A DNA stretch of 64,000 nucleotides from Candidatus Competibacter sp. GTDB lineage: Bacteria; Pseudomonadota; Gammaproteobacteria; Competibacterales; Competibacteraceae. The translations under genes were made by a program, and so were the position numbers. The stretch lies in the NCBI GenBank assembly GCA_029624815.1, contig JARSSH010000021.1, positions 62,001 to 126,000 on the forward strand, written 5' to 3'. A model generated the notes under the pieces. That model did no database searches, was not told the DNA's origin, and saw only the letters and a list, made by a program, of their open reading frames with translations. Below are positions 34,230 to 44,441 of the stretch, piece by piece. Each line of letters starts with the position of its first letter. Positions within the stretch are counted from its first letter, which is position 1.

Positions 34230-34799
34230 TTATTCCTTCACCCGGGACACGTACTCGCCGGTCCGGGTGTCCACCTTGATCACTTCGCCGTTTTGCACGA
34301 ACAGCGGCACTCGCACCACCGCGCCGGTTTCCAGGGTGGCCGGTTTGCCGCCGCCGCCCGAGGTGTCGCCGCGCACGCCGGGGTCGGTTTCCACGATGGT
34401 CACGATTACGAAATTGGGCGCCGCCACGCTCAGCGGCACGCCGTTCCACAGCGTCACCTGACAGATGGCTTCCTCCTTCAGCCACTTGGCGGCATCGCCC
34501 ACGGCGGCGGCGTCCGCGGTCAACTGTTCGTAGCTTTGTTGGTCCATGAAGTGCCAGTATTCGCCGTCGTTGTATAGATATTGCAGCTCCACGTCGGTCA
34601 CGTCGGCGCCTTCGACGCTGTCGCCCGACTTGAAGGTGCGTTCGATCACCCGCCCGGTCTTCAGGTTGCGCACCTTGACCCGGTTGAACGCCTGGCCCTT
34701 GCCGGGCTTGACGAACTCGTTCTCGACGATGGCGTAGGGATCGCCGTCCATCATGATCTTCAGCCCGCTCTTGAATTCGTTGGTACTATACGTCGCCAT
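34230..34799 (-). CDS. efp: Elongation factor P
   Basis: The 189-aa protein has the three EF-P domains. The modification loop reads [10 protein letters not shown], with Lys34 in the exact position that receives beta-lysine in E. coli. It ends with the standard C-terminal segment [20 protein letters not shown] rescues ribosomes stalled at polyproline. ATG 34799 follows a GGAGG site. The adjacent epmA and epmB supply the modification. Confidence 0.98.
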   Translation of the reverse strand: MATYSTNEFKSGLKIMMDGDPYAIVENEFVKPGKGQAFNRVKVRNLKTGRVIERTFKSGDSVEGADVTDVELQYLYNDGEYWHFMDQQSYEQLTADAAAVGDAAKWLKEEAICQVTLWNGVPLSVAAPNFVIVTIVETDPGVRGDTSGGGGKPATLETGAVVRVPLFVQNGEVIKVDTRTGEYVSRVKE

Positions 34800-34845
34800 G
34801 CAAAACCTGCCTCCAGCCAGAGTGATTGAACTACAAAAACAAAAC

Positions 34846-35850
34846 ATGATACCGGGAAAGCCGGTCCCGCGTCAGGCGTCGCGCTGGCAGCGCGAGTTGG
34901 CCGAGGCGATCAGCGATCCGGCCGAGCTGCTGCAAGCGCTGGATCTCGATCCCGTCCTGCTGCCGGCGGCGCGAGCGGCGGCGGCGCGTTTCCCGCTGCG
35001 GGCGCCGCGCGGTTTCGTGGCGCGGATGCGCAAGGGCGATCCCGACGATCCGCTGCTGCGGCAGGTGTTGCCGCTGGGCGCGGAGCTGGAAGAAGCGCCG
35101 GGCTTCGATGCCGACCCGGTCGGCGACCAGACGGCGCTGGCGGCGCCGGGTGTGTTGCACAAATACCACGGTCGAGCGCTGCTGCTGGTCACCGGCGCCT
35201 GCGCGGTGCATTGCCGTTACTGCTTTCGCCGTGAATTCCCCTACGCCGAATCCGGGGCCGGCCCGGCCCGGTGGCGACCGGCGCTGGCCTATCTGCGCGG
35301 CGATCCCAGTCTGCGCGAGGCGATCCTCAGCGGCGGCGATCCACTGTCGCTGTCCGATCGGCGGCTGGGCGCGCTGCTGGCGGAGCTGGACCGCATCCCG
35401 CATCTGGAGCGTCTGCGCATCCACAGCCGGCAGCCCATCGTGTTGCCCGAGCGGGTCAATGACGGACTGCTGGCGGTGTTGGCGCAAACCCGCCTGCAAC
35501 GGGTGCTGGTCGTTCACGCCAACCACCCGCGCGAAATCGACGGGACCGTGCGCGCGGCGCTGCGCCGGCTGGCGACGACTGGCGTAACCTTGCTGAATCA
35601 GACGGTGCTGTTGCGCGGAGTCAACGATTCGGCGGCCGTGCTGGCCGGGTTGAGCGAGGCGCTGTTTGCCGCCGGCGTGCTGCCCTACTACCTGCACCTG
35701 CTCGATCGCGTGCGCGGCGCGGCCCATTTCGAGGTGAAGGAAAGCGAGGCATCGGCTATCATGGAAGCATTACGCCAGCGATTGCCGGGCTATCTGGTGC
35801 CCCGGTTGGTGCGGGAGCTGCCGGACCAGCCGGCCAAGACCCCGGTATGA
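34846..35850 (+). CDS. epmB: EF-P lysine 2,3-aminomutase EpmB
   Basis: This 334-aa radical-SAM enzyme has cluster cysteines Cys119, Cys123 and Cys126 ([11 protein letters not shown]), and PLP/lysine-binding segments like those of YjeK ([28 protein letters not shown]). It makes (R)-beta-lysine for EpmA. ATG 34846 aligns with E. coli EpmB; the earlier ATG at 34798 would overlap the divergent efp start codon. No epmC hydroxylase is seen. Confidence 0.96.
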   Translation: MIPGKPVPRQASRWQRELAEAISDPAELLQALDLDPVLLPAARAAAARFPLRAPRGFVARMRKGDPDDPLLRQVLPLGAELEEAPGFDADPVGDQTALAAPGVLHKYHGRALLLVTGACAVHCRYCFRREFPYAESGAGPARWRPALAYLRGDPSLREAILSGGDPLSLSDRRLGALLAELDRIPHLERLRIHSRQPIVLPERVNDGLLAVLAQTRLQRVLVVHANHPREIDGTVRAALRRLATTGVTLLNQTVLLRGVNDSAAVLAGLSEALFAAGVLPYYLHLLDRVRGAAHFEVKESEASAIMEALRQRLPGYLVPRLVRELPDQPAKTPV

Positions 35851-35914
35851 CAGCGTGGCTGGCGCCATCACTGTTTCCAGTGTGCATCCTGGCCACCAGC
35901 AGAGGTTGGAACGC

Positions 35915-38008
35915 GTGACCGAGTCTTCCGTCATCAACCTGCTCATCGCGGATCGGGTTCAAGACGATATCGACCATATCGTCAAGACCTTGCGCGGCGA
36001 AGGCTACCAGCTTGAATTGATCCAGGCCGACCAAACCGAAAAGATCCGCGGCGCGATCGATTACCAGCCGCTGGATCTGATTCTGCTGCGCTTGGCCGAA
36101 GAGTCGCCCAGTATCGCCGAACTGCGCCTCATGGTGGTCGAAGCCAAGCAGGATATTCCGATCATCGTCGTGATGGACGACGAATGCCGCCAGCGGCACA
36201 AGCCCGCCCGCTTGCTGGAGGAGGGCGCCGACGATTTCTTTAACCTGGACGACGCCGACCATCTGGTGGCGGTGGTGCGCAAGGAGTTGCGCCACCTGCA
36301 GGGCCGCAAGCGCGAGCAGTCCTTCGAAACCCGCTTCAAGGAGAGCGAAAGCCGCAGCCAGGCGCTGCTGGAGAACATCCAGGAGGCCATCGCCTACATT
36401 CATGAAGGCGTCCACAGCTACGCCAATCCAGCCTACCTGAACCTGTTTGGCTACGCGAGGAAGGAGGATTTGGCGCAGATTCAATTGGTTCACATGGTGC
36501 CGCCGACCTATCGGGACGCACTGAAGAGTGTTTTGCGGCGCAGCATCCGTTCGGGCAAGGCGATTGAGGCGGTGGAGCTGGTCGGGGTGCGCAGCAACGG
36601 CCAGACCTTCCCCATGCTGCTGGAATGCGCGCCGACCCGGATGAACGACGAGCCCTGCACCCAAATCATCGTGCGGGATGCGACTCCGGAAAAGAGCGTC
36701 TACAACCAGCAGTTGGAGAATCTGCTCAAATACGACGACACCACCGGTCTGTACAGCCGACGGTTTTTCCTCGAAACACTGGAAATCGACCACGACGGCA
36801 CCGTGTTGTACATCCTGTTCACCGATTATGCCGCCATCCGCCATGCCATGGGGTTCGAGGCCATCGAACAGTTCATGCTGGAGGTCACCGGACTGTTCAA
36901 GGAACTGCTCGCGCTCGAAGACATCGCCGCCAATTTCGCCAGCGGCGTGTTCACGATCTACGTGCCGACGCGGTCGCCCAGCGACCCCATGGCGCTGGCC
37001 GAGAAGATCCGCGTGGCGATCGCCGAACACAGCTTTCAAATCAACGGCAAGCTGTTCACGACCACCTGCTGTGTCGGCGTCTGTCAGGCACAGGATAGCC
37101 ACGAGAGCGCCGTCCAGATTTTGGCGCATGCCGACCGCGCCTGCGAAAGCGCCCGCCAGAAAGGCGGCAATCGGGTCGAGGTCTACAAACCGCCCAAGGA
37201 AGAACGGCAGGGCGGCGGCGGCGCCATCAGCGAGCAGGATGAAGCCAGCATCCGCATGATTCGGAACGCCCTGACCAAGGGACGTCTAAGCCTGCTCTAC
37301 CAGCCGATCGTCAGCTTCGAAAACGCGCACGAGGCGCGCTACAAGGTTTATCTGCAACTTCTGGACGACACCGAAAAACCTCAGCCCTTCGACAAGCTGG
37401 GCGCCGTGGCGGTGCGTTACGGACTGATGGGCGCCCTGGATAAATGGACGCTCATCCGTGCGCTGTCGGCACTCATCGAACTGAACAAGGCGAAGGCCAA
37501 GCTGCCAATCCTGTTCGTCCGGCTATCGCGCAACTCGTTGGCGGACCCGGAATTCTTCGACTGGTTCAGCAAGCGCTGCAAGGACAGCCGGCTGTCGGGT
37601 CACCATCTGGTGCTGGAAATCAAGGAAACCAACGCCGACGATTGCTTCGACGAAACCCGGCAACTGCGCGCCCGCCTGCGGGAGCTGGGTTGTGGCCTGG
37701 CCCTATCCCATTTCGGCGGCAAGGCGCATTCCGATCGCCTGTTGCGGGAGCTGGTGCCCGATTACATCAAGCTCGACGGCAGTCTGATCGAGCGTCTGGC
37801 CAAGGCCAAGGACGAAAATAGCCGCTTGGCGATGGCGGGCCTGGCCGAGCAGGCCCACGGACTGAAAATTCGGGTAGTGGCCGCCGGCGTATCCACCGCG
37901 CCGCAGATGGCCAGCATCTGGCAGTTCGGCGTCACGCTGGTGCAAGGCAACATGGTTGCGGAAACCAGCCCGCAGTTGGATTTCGACTTCCGGCAATACT
38001 CCGGCTGA
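35915..38008 (+). CDS. fimX: FimX-like c-di-GMP receptor with degenerate GGDEF and EAL domains
   Basis: The 697-aa protein has an N-terminal receiver-like domain (about 1-125), a PAS domain (about 140-260), a GGDEF domain (about 265-425) and an EAL domain (about 445-690), the layout and length of Pseudomonas FimX. The GGDEF motif is replaced by ASGVFT and the EAL motif by a KVYLQLL segment, so neither catalysis is expected. In FimX the EAL domain binds c-di-GMP and controls type IV pilus assembly. The start taken is GTG 35915 behind AGAGG; GTG 35855 is a weaker option. The receiver-like domain lacks a convincing phospho-Asp pocket. Confidence 0.85.
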   Translation: MTESSVINLLIADRVQDDIDHIVKTLRGEGYQLELIQADQTEKIRGAIDYQPLDLILLRLAEESPSIAELRLMVVEAKQDIPIIVVMDDECRQRHKPARLLEEGADDFFNLDDADHLVAVVRKELRHLQGRKREQSFETRFKESESRSQALLENIQEAIAYIHEGVHSYANPAYLNLFGYARKEDLAQIQLVHMVPPTYRDALKSVLRRSIRSGKAIEAVELVGVRSNGQTFPMLLECAPTRMNDEPCTQIIVRDATPEKSVYNQQLENLLKYDDTTGLYSRRFFLETLEIDHDGTVLYILFTDYAAIRHAMGFEAIEQFMLEVTGLFKELLALEDIAANFASGVFTIYVPTRSPSDPMALAEKIRVAIAEHSFQINGKLFTTTCCVGVCQAQDSHESAVQILAHADRACESARQKGGNRVEVYKPPKEERQGGGGAISEQDEASIRMIRNALTKGRLSLLYQPIVSFENAHEARYKVYLQLLDDTEKPQPFDKLGAVAVRYGLMGALDKWTLIRALSALIELNKAKAKLPILFVRLSRNSLADPEFFDWFSKRCKDSRLSGHHLVLEIKETNADDCFDETRQLRARLRELGCGLALSHFGGKAHSDRLLRELVPDYIKLDGSLIERLAKAKDENSRLAMAGLAEQAHGLKIRVVAAGVSTAPQMASIWQFGVTLVQGNMVAETSPQLDFDFRQYSG

Positions 38009-38010
38009 GG

Positions 38011-38036
38011 CGCAACCCGCATGAGCGCGGGTTGCG
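38011..38036. terminator. Two-way terminator-like hairpin between fimX and htpX
   Basis: A perfect 10-base stem (CGCAACCCGC with GCGGGTTGCG) and a 6-base loop lie in the 35-base gap between the converging stops of fimX and htpX. There is no clear T run on either side, so it may need Rho or act only as an mRNA end structure. Confidence 0.6.
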
Positions 38037-38043
38037 TCATGGC

Positions 38044-38931
38044 TCAAGCCCGCTGGCGCAGCGCCGCAATGCGCTCTTCCAATGGTGGGTGGGTCATGAG
38101 CAATTTACGCAGGCCGTCGCCCAATCCGCCATTGATGCCGAACGCCGCCATCTGCGAGGGCAATTGCGACGGTTCGGACAGTTGCCGCAACCGTTCCAGC
38201 GCCGCGATCATCGGGCCGCGGCCGGCCAGTTGGGCGCCGCCGGCGTCGGCGTGGAATTCGCGCCAGCGACTGAACCACATGACCACCAGCGAAGCCAGCA
38301 AGCCGAACACCACCTCCATGACCATGCTGGTGATCCAGTAGCCGATGCCGGGACCGCGATATTCCTGGTCGCGAGAAGACAGCGCCTGATCCACCAGATA
38401 ACCGACCACCCGCGACAGCGCGATCACGAAAGTGTTGAGCACGCCCTGAATCAGAGCCAGCGTCACCATGTCGCCGTTGGCGACATGGCTGACCTCGTGG
38501 CCCAACACCGCTTCCGCTTCCTCGGCGGTCATTTGCTCCAGCAAGCCGGTGCTGACCGCGACCAGCGCCGCGTTGCGGTTGGCGCCGGTGGCGAAGGCGT
38601 TGGGTTCGGGCGAGTCGTAAATGGCCACTTCCGGCATGCCGATCCCGGCCCGCTGCGCCTGGCCGCGCACGGTGTCCACCAGCCACTGCTCGGTCTGGGT
38701 GCGCGGCTGCTCGATGACCTGGGCGCCGACCGATCGTTTGGCAATCCATTTCGACATCAACAGCGAAATCAGGGAGCCGCCCATGCCGAAGAGGGCGGCG
38801 AAAATCAGCAGGCTGCCGAGATTGAGCCCGGACTGATAAAGAAATCGATCCACGCCCAGCAGCCGGGCAATCGCGCCCAGCAGTAGCACGACGCCCAGGT
38901 TGGTGGCGACGAACAGCAGGATACGCTTCAT
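38044..38931 (-). CDS. htpX: Membrane zinc protease HtpX
   Basis: The 295-aa protein has four predicted membrane helices (two before and two after the active site) and the zinc motif HEVSH at residues 145-149. The third ligand is in EFHADAGG. HtpX degrades misfolded inner-membrane proteins together with FtsH and is commonly induced by envelope stress. The N-terminus [14 protein letters not shown] is typical. Confidence 0.97.
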   Translation of the reverse strand: MKRILLFVATNLGVVLLLGAIARLLGVDRFLYQSGLNLGSLLIFAALFGMGGSLISLLMSKWIAKRSVGAQVIEQPRTQTEQWLVDTVRGQAQRAGIGMPEVAIYDSPEPNAFATGANRNAALVAVSTGLLEQMTAEEAEAVLGHEVSHVANGDMVTLALIQGVLNTFVIALSRVVGYLVDQALSSRDQEYRGPGIGYWITSMVMEVVFGLLASLVVMWFSRWREFHADAGGAQLAGRGPMIAALERLRQLSEPSQLPSQMAAFGINGGLGDGLRKLLMTHPPLEERIAALRQRA

Positions 38932-38964
38932 GAGGTGTTGTCTCCTGAGAAAAGGGCCAGAAAT

Positions 38965-40023
38965 CTATAGGGCTCGTGGAGGGAATTTCAAGTGCCGCGC
39001 CGGCGTAAGGAACATGGCGTCGCCGTAGCTGAAGAAGCGGTAGCGTTGTTCGACCGCATGGCGGTAGGCGCGCAAGATCGCGGCGTGTCCGGCAAAGGCC
39101 GCCACCAGCATCAGCAGGGTGGACTCCGGCAGATGGAAATTGGTGATCAGCGCATCCACGCAGCGAAAGCGATAGCCCGGATAGATGAAGATGCGGGTAT
39201 CGCCGCGCCAGGGCTGGGGCAGATCGCGATCGCCGGCGGCGGTTTCCAGCGCCCGCACCACCGTGGTGCCGACCGCGACCACCCGTCCGCCGCGCGCGCG
39301 CGCCGCCCGAATCCGCGCGCAGGTTGCCGCGCCGACTTCGATCCGTTCGGCGTGCATCGCGTGTTCGGCGATCCGCTCGACCCGCGGCGGTTGAAAGGTG
39401 CCGGCGCCGACGTGCAGGGTCACGAACGCCTGTTCCACGCCCCGTGCGGCCAATCGATCGAGCAGACTTTGCTCGAAGTGCAGGCCGGCGGTGGGCGCGG
39501 CCACCGCGCCGGGCCGGCGCGCATAGATCGTCTGATAACGCTCGCGATCGTCCGGGGTCGGCTCGTGAGCGATATAAGGCGGCAGCGGTACCCGGCCGTG
39601 CCGTTCCAGCAATTCCGGCAGCGGTTCCTCGGCCTCGATGCCGATTTCGAACAGCTCGCCGCGACGGTCGAGCACGACGGCGGCAAAGCCGGCGTCGAAC
39701 AGCAGCCGACCGCCAGGTTTGGGTGGCCGGCTGGCGCGCAGATGGACCAGCGCCCGCCGCGAATCCAGCACCCGCTCCACCAACAGCTCGCAACGGCCGC
39801 CACTGGCCTTGCGCCCGAACAGGCGCGCCGGGATGACGCGGGTATCGTTGAACACCAGCAGATCGCCGGGATGCAGCAAATCCGGCAGCTCGCGAAACAG
39901 GCGGTCGGCGAGCGCGCCGGTCGCGCCGTCCAGCGCCAGCAGCCGGCTGTCGCCGCGCCGCGTTGGCGGATGCTGGGCGATCAGTTCCGGCGGTAGATCG
40001 AAACGAAAATCCTGTCGTCGCAA
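38965..40023 (-). CDS. queA: S-adenosylmethionine:tRNA ribosyltransferase-isomerase
   Basis: The 352-aa protein matches QueA across its length ([17 protein letters not shown], then TAGLHFEQ, then [10 protein letters not shown]). It adds the epoxycyclopentanediol group to preQ1 in tRNA, the second-last step of queuosine synthesis. The preferred start is TTG 40023, because [18 protein letters not shown] aligns with the family N-terminus. An ATG at 40119 would add 32 residues rich in Arg, Asp and Pro and leave only 15 bases to the divergent dsbC start. Confidence 0.93.
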   Translation of the reverse strand: MRRQDFRFDLPPELIAQHPPTRRGDSRLLALDGATGALADRLFRELPDLLHPGDLLVFNDTRVIPARLFGRKASGGRCELLVERVLDSRRALVHLRASRPPKPGGRLLFDAGFAAVVLDRRGELFEIGIEAEEPLPELLERHGRVPLPPYIAHEPTPDDRERYQTIYARRPGAVAAPTAGLHFEQSLLDRLAARGVEQAFVTLHVGAGTFQPPRVERIAEHAMHAERIEVGAATCARIRAARARGGRVVAVGTTVVRALETAAGDRDLPQPWRGDTRIFIYPGYRFRCVDALITNFHLPESTLLMLVAAFAGHAAILRAYRHAVEQRYRFFSYGDAMFLTPARHLKFPPRAL

Positions 40024-40134
40024 AGTATCGGGCCGCGCCGGCTCCGGCCGGGCTTGCGCTGCCCGGTCGGGTCGGTCATCGTGGAACCCTTGCCGGTTGG
40101 AAAGTTCTGAATCATTCATTCCGTTACCATCACC

Positions 40135-40905
40135 ATGGACATTGACATGCGTAAAACCCTGCTGATCGCCGTTGTCCTGTATGCCGCTGGCGCGCTGGCC
40201 GCCGACCCCGCGCCGCCCAATGCCTCCGAGCCCGCCAAACGGCCGGATCTCGGTCATCTTCGGACAGCCCTCGGTGGGGCAGCGCCCGACGCCGTCAACC
40301 CGACCGCCGTTCCGGGACTGTACGAGGTGCTGATCGGCGGCCAGGTACTGTATCTGAGCGAAGACGGCCGCTTCGCGCTGCAAGGCGACCTGCTCGACTT
40401 GAGCACCCGCGACAATTTGACCGAGAACCGCCGCGGCGAACTACGCGGCAAGGCCGTGGAGGCGGTCGGCGAGAATAACATGGTGGTGTTCGCCCCGGAG
40501 GGGGCAACCAAGCACACGGTGACCGTATTCACCGATATTGACTGTGGCTACTGCCGCAAGATGCACAGTCAGATCGCCGCCTACAACAAGGAAGGCATCA
40601 AGGTGCGCTACCTGTGGTTTCCGCGCGAGGGTATCGGTTCCGACTCCTTCGACAAGGCGGTTTCGGTCTGGTGCGCCGACGACCGGCGGGGGGCGATGAC
40701 TCAGGCCAAGCGCGGCGAGAACATCGAACGCAAGACCTGCGACAACCCCGTTCAGGCGCAATTCGAACTGGGTCAAAAACTGGGCGTGCGAGGAACGCCC
40801 AGCATGATCCTGGAGGACGGCGAGATGATCCCCGGCTACATGCCGCCCACTCAACTGGCCGAACTGCTGGCACGCAACAAGAACGCCAAACCGGCCCAGC
40901 CCTGA
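40135..40905 (+). CDS. dsbC: Periplasmic disulfide isomerase DsbC
   Basis: The 256-aa protein has a signal peptide (about 1-22), the N-terminal DsbC dimerisation domain and a thioredoxin fold with active site Cys137-Gly-Tyr-Cys140. A cis-Pro lies in [10 protein letters not shown], and a second cysteine pair is present near residues 182 and 202. It corrects wrong disulfides in exported proteins. ATG 40147 (MRKTLL) is an equally plausible start. Confidence 0.95.
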   Translation: MDIDMRKTLLIAVVLYAAGALAADPAPPNASEPAKRPDLGHLRTALGGAAPDAVNPTAVPGLYEVLIGGQVLYLSEDGRFALQGDLLDLSTRDNLTENRRGELRGKAVEAVGENNMVVFAPEGATKHTVTVFTDIDCGYCRKMHSQIAAYNKEGIKVRYLWFPREGIGSDSFDKAVSVWCADDRRGAMTQAKRGENIERKTCDNPVQAQFELGQKLGVRGTPSMILEDGEMIPGYMPPTQLAELLARNKNAKPAQP

Positions 40906-40981
40906 GCCTGAAACGGATTGGCGCCCTTGCGATTCTCGCCGCGGGCGTCCATGCACTCGACAAAAGAACGAAGGGTTCACC

Positions 40982-43363
40982 ATGTTCTTCGGCCAGAAAA
41001 TCCATCCGCTCAATTTCGACAGTCCCGATCGGCTGACAGTCGAGGCCGACACCGTTGAACTGAGCGGGGCCAAGGTGCGGTTGCGGGTCCGCTGCGCCAA
41101 GATCGCCGACGGTTGCCTGCGGCTGCGTTTCGAGAACGACCAAGTGGCGGATCGATGCCGGCACTCGGACGCGGTGCTGCCGGAATACCGGCCGGGCCAA
41201 CCGGTTGCGCCGCGGCTGGAGGGAGACATGGCGGCGTTCGCGGCGGCGGGGGGGTGGGTCGAACTGGGCGCGGCCCATCTGCGGCTGGAACTGGCCGGGT
41301 TTTCGCTGGCGACCGTCACCGGAGGGATTGGCGGCTGCGGCGAGGCATTGTTGCTCAACTTCGATCTGAGCGCCGTGGATGGTTGCTATGGTTTCGGCGA
41401 GCGCACCAAGCATCTCAACAAACTGGGCGACAGCGCCGAATATCTGACCGTGGACGTGGTGGCGGTGTTTCGCCATACCTACGCCCGCGACGATTACGAT
41501 CCGACCTACGTCGCCATCCCTCTGGCGATCCTGAAAAGCGGGGAGCGGTTTCTGGGGTTGTTCTTCGACAATCCCGGCCGTGCGGTCATGGACGCCGGCA
41601 AGTCCCGGCCGGGCGAATTCTGGTATCAGTCGCTGGGCGGCAACACCGATCTTTATCTGCTCGCCGGTCCGACCCTGGCCGAGGTGGCGCGGCGCTACTC
41701 GGCGCTGACCGGCCGGGCGCCGCTGCCGCCGCTGTGGGCACTGGGTTACCATCAGTGCCGCTGGAGCTATCGCAACGCGACGGAACTGCGGGAACTGGCC
41801 GCGCAATTCGCCGCCGCCGACCTGCCGGTCAGCGCACTGTGGTACGACATCGACTACATGGACGGCTTCCGGCTGTTTACCTGGAACCACGCCGAGTTCC
41901 CCGATCCCGCCGCCCTGAACCGCGAGTTGAAGGCCGCCGGTATTCGCACCGTCGCCATTGTCGATCCCGGCGTCAAGCGCGAACCGGGCTATGCGGTGTA
42001 CGACAGCGGTCGAGCGCGCGCGGTGTTCTGCCAGACGGCGAGCGGACGGGAGTACGTGGGCAAGGTCTGGCCGGGCGATACGGTGTTTCCCGATTTTACC
42101 CTGGAAACCGCGCGCGACTGGTGGGCCGGCTGGTTGGCCGAGTTCCTGCGCGACAGCGCGCTGGACGGCGCGTGGCTGGACATGAACGACCCCGCCACCG
42201 GCTACAGCCGCACCGAGGAGATGCGCTTCGACCATGGCGCCGTTCCCCACGACCGTTATCACAACCAGTACGCGCATTTCATGGCGCTGGCCAGCCGGCG
42301 GGCCTGCGAACGGGTCGATCCCGACGGCCGGCCGTTTTTGCTGACCCGCAGCGCCTGCGCCGGCACCCAGCGCCACAGCGCGGTGTGGACCGGCGACAAC
42401 GCCAGCAACTGGCGACATCTGCGCATGTCGCTGCCCTGCTCGCTGAATTTGGGCCTGTCGGGCGTGGCCTTCAACGGCCCGGACGTGGGCGGTTTCATGG
42501 ACGATGTCGGCGCGGAACTGTTGGTGCGCTGGCATCAGGCCGGCTGCCTGTTCCCGTTCTACCGCAACCACTCCGCCCATTTTACCCGCCGGCAGGAACC
42601 CTGGCGGTTCGGACCGGCGCCGCTGACGGCGATCCGTGGCGCGGTGCGCACCCGCTACCGGCTGTTGCCGTATCTGTATCAGTGCTTCTTCGCGCATTGG
42701 CGGGACGGCGACCCGATCATCCGCCCGCTGCTCTATCACTATCCCGGACCCGAGTTCAGCGATCTGGACGACCACTATCTGGTGGGCGACGCCCTGTTGG
42801 TCGCCCCGATCTTGCACGGCGAGGGCCAGGGTCTGGAATCCATTCGCCATGGGGTCACGGTACAGGAACGGCCGGTGGTGTTGCCGTCGGGCTGGTGGTT
42901 CGACCTGAATCGTGGGGAATGGCTGGAGGGCGGCCGATCGCTGCCCTATGCGGCGGCGCTGGACGAGCTGCCGTTGTTCGTCCGCGATGGGGCGGTATTG
43001 CCGTATTACGCCGGCCCGCTGAACAACGGTCCGATGGACCTCGGCGCCGTCGAATTGCACCTGTTCTGCCGCGAGCGACCGGCGCGATTCGATTATTTTC
43101 TGGACGACCGGGAAACGCGGCGTTACGCGGACGGTGCTTACGGTGTGGCCCGCATCTCGGCGGAGATCGACGGCGAGCGGTTACGGGTCGTCATCGTCGA
43201 GTCCGGCGACTATCCCACCGATACGGTGCGCTTTAGTCCGGTGGTCTACGGTCGCCCGGAATTGCGGGAACTGGAACTCACGGTCAACGGCCGCGCCGTG
43301 ACCCGGCCGCTGCATGGTGGTCAACGCGATTGGCTGTGCCGAACACTCGCTGTACAGGCTTGA
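40982..43363 (+). CDS. Glycoside hydrolase family 31 (alpha-glucosidase type)
   Basis: The 793-aa protein has the GH31 (beta/alpha)8 barrel with nucleophile Asp400 in AWLDMNDP and acid/base Asp472 in VWTGDNASNW. An N-terminal beta-sandwich contains GCYGFGERTKHLN, and C-terminal beta domains follow. No signal peptide is seen, so it should act in the cytoplasm on alpha-glucosides such as maltodextrin or glycogen fragments; xylosidase activity is also possible. It lies 76 bases after dsbC and seems unrelated to it. Confidence 0.93.
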   Translation: MFFGQKIHPLNFDSPDRLTVEADTVELSGAKVRLRVRCAKIADGCLRLRFENDQVADRCRHSDAVLPEYRPGQPVAPRLEGDMAAFAAAGGWVELGAAHLRLELAGFSLATVTGGIGGCGEALLLNFDLSAVDGCYGFGERTKHLNKLGDSAEYLTVDVVAVFRHTYARDDYDPTYVAIPLAILKSGERFLGLFFDNPGRAVMDAGKSRPGEFWYQSLGGNTDLYLLAGPTLAEVARRYSALTGRAPLPPLWALGYHQCRWSYRNATELRELAAQFAAADLPVSALWYDIDYMDGFRLFTWNHAEFPDPAALNRELKAAGIRTVAIVDPGVKREPGYAVYDSGRARAVFCQTASGREYVGKVWPGDTVFPDFTLETARDWWAGWLAEFLRDSALDGAWLDMNDPATGYSRTEEMRFDHGAVPHDRYHNQYAHFMALASRRACERVDPDGRPFLLTRSACAGTQRHSAVWTGDNASNWRHLRMSLPCSLNLGLSGVAFNGPDVGGFMDDVGAELLVRWHQAGCLFPFYRNHSAHFTRRQEPWRFGPAPLTAIRGAVRTRYRLLPYLYQCFFAHWRDGDPIIRPLLYHYPGPEFSDLDDHYLVGDALLVAPILHGEGQGLESIRHGVTVQERPVVLPSGWWFDLNRGEWLEGGRSLPYAAALDELPLFVRDGAVLPYYAGPLNNGPMDLGAVELHLFCRERPARFDYFLDDRETRRYADGAYGVARISAEIDGERLRVVIVESGDYPTDTVRFSPVVYGRPELRELELTVNGRAVTRPLHGGQRDWLCRTLAVQA

Positions 43364-43392
43364 GGGTGCTGGTCGCCCAGATCGGCGATCAC

Positions 43393-43533
43393 TATGGCGT
43401 GTTCCTCAATCGATGGCGGTTGCGGCTCGCCCTCATCCCGCGCGGACGCGCTCCCCTCTCCCGGTGGGAGAGGAGTCGGGGGTGAGGGCGTTGGCATCGC
43501 CCGGGTATCCGTAACCCGCATGGGATGGCTATA
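43393..43533. repeat. Palindromic repeat family 2, copy C (MITE-like)
   Basis: The 141-bp element has the same orientation as the copies at 25294 and 28610, but is more diverged. The left end reads TATGGC in place of TATAGC; the right end is GGCTATA. The hairpin core CCCCTCTCCC / GGGAGAGGAG is kept. It lies in the gap between the GH31 gene and the converging SDR gene. Confidence 0.8.
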
Positions 43534-43619
43534 GGAACCGAACCGGCCGGCTTGCGAGGGTTGTTGGGCGGGTCCGAGCCACCTGCTGGAAAAGCGGTTC
43601 GCACCTGCCGATGCGAGAT

Positions 43620-43642
43620 AAAAACCCGCGCGGTGCGGCGGG
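43620..43642 (-). terminator. Rho-independent terminator of the SDR gene
   Basis: Read on the minus strand, 20 bases after the SDR stop, a CCCGC...GCGGG stem with an 8-base loop is followed by TTTTTAT. It would end the transcript of the SDR and its upstream neighbour. Confidence 0.7.
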
Positions 43643-43661
43643 CTTTGGTCGAGCCAATGGC

Positions 43662-44405
43662 TTAATCCTGTGCCTGGAAAGTCTGGCCGGTGACCCCCTT
43701 GCTGTCCGGACCCAGCAGATAGAGGTAAGCGTCCAGCACGGCTTCTGGCGTGGGCCATTCTTCCGGTTCGCGGCCCGGATAGATCTTAAGCGTCATCGCG
43801 GTACGAACCCGGCCCGGATCGATGCTGTTGACTCGGATCGGCGTGTTGGTTTCCATCTCGCTGGCCAACAGTTTCATCAAGGTCTGGGCGCCCCCCTTGG
43901 CCACTGCATAGGCGCCCCAATAGGCTTGGCCACGCTCGCTGACCCGGTCAGCGCTGAAAACCACCGAAGCATCGGCGGAATGGTTCAGCGAACCCAGCAG
44001 TGCCTGGGTCAGCATGAACGGGGCGTTGAGGTTGACTTGCAGGATCCGGTACCAGAGTTCGATGTCGAAATTGGCGATCGGCGTCAGCCCTTCGAACAGG
44101 GCGGCATTGTGCAGCAGCCCGTCCAGACGGCCGAACTCGGTTTCCAATACCTGCGCCAGATCGGCGTAGTCCTTGGGGGTGGCCCCTTCCAGGTTCATCG
44201 GGTAAATGGCTGGCTTGGGGGCGCCCACCTGTTCGAGTTCGTCGTAAGTCTGCTCCAGCTTGCGGATGGTGCGTCCGAGCAGGATCAGGGTGGCGCCGTG
44301 CATGCCCAGCCGACGGGCGGCGGCGCGGCCGATGCCGTCCCCGGCGCCGGTCACCAGAATGACCCGGTCTTTCAGAAGATCGGCGGCGGGTTGGTAATTC
44401 TTCAT
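43662..44405 (-). CDS. yciK: Short-chain dehydrogenase, YciK type
   Basis: The 247-aa Rossmann-fold oxidoreductase has the cofactor motif TGAGDGIGRAA, the LHNAA motif and the catalytic Tyr and Lys in WGAYAVAKGG. Its start (MKNYQPAADLLKDRVILVTG) and end (KGVTGQTFQAQD) resemble E. coli YciK. The substrate is not known. ATG 44405 is chosen over the frame start at 44438. It follows the synthase-like gene by about 36 bases on the same strand. Confidence 0.9.
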   Translation of the reverse strand: MKNYQPAADLLKDRVILVTGAGDGIGRAAARRLGMHGATLILLGRTIRKLEQTYDELEQVGAPKPAIYPMNLEGATPKDYADLAQVLETEFGRLDGLLHNAALFEGLTPIANFDIELWYRILQVNLNAPFMLTQALLGSLNHSADASVVFSADRVSERGQAYWGAYAVAKGGAQTLMKLLASEMETNTPIRVNSIDPGRVRTAMTLKIYPGREPEEWPTPEAVLDAYLYLLGPDSKGVTGQTFQAQD

Positions 44406-44441
44406 GGCGAGTGTGTCCGGCAGTGTTGAACCGAACATAGT

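Noticed and set aside
40023-40119. ATG start of queA at 40119
   Set aside because: It would add 32 residues not found in the family and nearly touch the divergent dsbC start. TTG 40023 matches the family N-terminus, although the longer form cannot be excluded.
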